Below, one piece after another: positions 56,001-59,000 of a DNA stretch of 64,000 nucleotides; positions within the stretch are counted from its first letter, which is position 1; the number at the start of each line of letters is the position of its first letter. This DNA is from Panopea generosa (lineage: Eukaryota > Mollusca > Bivalvia > Adapedonta > Hiatellidae): the NCBI GenBank assembly GCA_029582155.1, contig CM055907.1, positions 7,418,501 to 7,482,500 of the forward strand. The letters are read 5' to 3'. The translations under genes and the position numbers were made by a program. Below the pieces are notes generated by a model. That model was not told where the DNA came from, did no database searches, and was given only the letters and a program-made list of their open reading frames with translations.

Positions 56001-59000
56001 TAGTGCTGGTTTGACTGTTTCGTTTCTATAAATGCATGTATGTCATTTACTGAGTGTTTTAAATCCACTTAGAAAATCACACAATGTCATGTAGTGCTGG
56101 TTTGGCATATTCGTTTCTATAAATGCATGTATGTCATTTACTGAGAGTTTTTAATCCACTAAGGAAATAACACGATGTCATGTAATGCTGGTTTAACTGT
56201 TTCGTTTCTATAAATGCATGTATGTCATTTACTGAGTGTTTTAAATCCACTAAGAAAATCACACAATGTCATGTAGTGCTGGTTTGACTTATTCGTTTCT
56301 ATAAATGCATGTATGTCATTTACTGAATGTTTTAAATCCACTAAGAAAATCACACAATGTCATGTAGTGCTGGTTTGACTGTTTCGTTTCTATAAATGCA
56401 TGTATGTCATTTACTGAGAGTTTTAAATCCACTAAGAAAATTACACAATGTCATGAAGTGTTAGTTTGACTTATTCGTTTCTATAAATGCAAGTATGGCA
56501 TTTACTGAGTGTTTTAAATCTACTTAGGAAATCACATAATGTCATGTAGGGCTTGTTTGACTTATTAGTTTCTATAAATTCATGTATATCATTTACTGAG
56601 TGTTATGAATTCACTAAGAAAATTACACAATGTCATGTTGGGCTGGTTTGACTATTTCGTTTCTATAAATGCATGTATGTCGTTTACCTAGTGTTTTTCA
56701 ATCCACAAAGAAAATCACACGATGTTATGTAGTGTTGATGTATCTAATTCGATTCTATAAATGCATGTATGTCGTTTTCCTAGTGTTTTTCAATCCACAA
56801 AGAAAATCACACGATGTTATGTAGTGTTGATGTATCTAATTCGATTCTTTGAATGCATGCATGGCAATTATTGAGTTAAATCATCTTTACTGACTTGATA
56901 GGAACAATGTTTAATCTTCAAACTACCAAGACACCAAAGACACCATTCGTGTTTCTATTTTTTTTAATATGAAGTGTCAGATAGCACTGCTTGGAATTCA
57001 TATCTTAATATGAGTTTACTTTTATATGTGTAAAGATTGATCTAGTGAGTTGATGACTCGTGTCGTGCCACCAGGGACTACGCTGTAAATAAAGAATCAT
57101 GTGATGTGTTATTCCTTGGTATTTATATACATGGTATGATACACTGTATAATGTTCATGATTGTAAATTTATTTTTTATGTTACATTTTTGTATGTACAT
57201 TTGTAATACCAAAATATATCTGTCTATTTTCGATTTACTTCAATTTCAATATGACCCTGTGCCCATTTAAATATAAGTCTTCTTTAACGTTTATAACAAA
57301 CGCTGATACAGTCAAACCTGCATGTCACCTCTGTTAAGCAACCACTTGTCTTAAGCAGCAACATTTGCTATTTCTTTTTTCTGTGCTCAAAGAGCAAATT
57401 AACTGTATAAGGCAACAACCTGTGTGAAAAAAACACTTTTGCTAATTCCCTTGACTGGCTGTTAAAGACAGGTTTCACTGTACAGCTCTATTAAGCGGAA
57501 CGGTAGTGAAATGAAAACAGTATTTGCCACTCACGCCAAAGGTCACGATCTCACTCCCAGAATCGCCTGGGATTATTATTGCGGTTCTATTTGACCAGGG
57601 GAGATAATGTCTTGCTTATTATTGCCTATATCAAAAGAAAGTCTCTGTGTCCATCACTTTTCTTTCCTCATTTAAATTTGTATGATCAGTGTTTCCTAAT
57701 TTAACTTAAGTGATTGCGTCTTTAGCTGATCTGACAAACAATGTTATAATTAACAACTACGCTTAGTAATAGTTAGTGTTCATTAAGTAAAAAATAATAA
57801 CAATAAGTAACCCAAAGGGAGCTACCTACAACAGTTTGACGTCATTTGACTGACTCTGGGTGGAGCTGCGGTGCAGGCTGAGATGATTGACGTTTGAAAG
57901 TTGCTGTTTGCTAAGGCCGTTTCTAAGCATAGCTTGCGTGATTTAAGAGTTTGTACAAGACTCGTTCAGAATTGAATCATGGGCGGAGTCTGCGCAATGT
58001 CATTCATAGGTGCGCAATGATTACGTACTTCTTAATAATTAAGAACAAACTTATGATAATAATTAAATGTTTTCATAAAAAAGAGCGACACAATTTTGAA
58101 AATTGAAGCAATTCCTTTGGTTGTCAAATGAGGTTAAACACTAACCTGAATACGTGGTCTTTGGTTTATCATATTTCAACTAAACTAAGTTTATGAGCTA
58201 TAGGTTCAGGCAGCGATCTCATAAACAGCTTTAAATGTTCAGTTAATTAAATAAATAATTTTGAAGTTTTGAAATTTTACGAGCAAATCAATAACACTTA
58301 TTCTGACACTGACAGATATTGACGAATGCGATAACGATACATTAAACAGCTGTAGTGATATTTGTGCGAATACCGAGGGAACTTACACGTGTTCTTGCTT
58401 CGACGGAAGAAGGGCCATAAGTAACACGACGTGTGCCGGTAAGTATTGAATAGTGTACCTCTAAAAGTGTCTCCTTCGGTACTGTGCTGCTGCAAATACT
58501 CCAAGGAAATTGTGCTGGGAAAATAATTTAATTTATTGCAATAGTGTGGATAATGAAATATTATATGGAAGTTTAGAACATGAATAAATTCACTTTCTTT
58601 CTAATTGTCATATGTGTGTTACCTTACATTCAAATAAAGAATTAATGAATCGTCACTTGATGCAATGTACGCAAAGACAAATTGCAGAGTAGATAACGTA
58701 AGAAAAACTTTTTAATACTTTTTAACATATAAAAAGGCGTATTCACTATATATAATACACTGTAGTTTGCTATGATATTTATAAGTCAATATCCTATAAT
58801 ATGTTATAATATCTTGGTAAGTTTTTCATGGAAATATAAAAATGTTGAAATGTAACAAAGGAGTCAGGGCCACGTGGGGGTTGTATTATAAATTTAAGAA
58901 ATACTATAAGCACATAATTTTTATATAATTTATTATGTTCCCACCAAATATGTACCATATTCATTTCATTCACTTTTTTTTCAATAATATGTTCATATTC

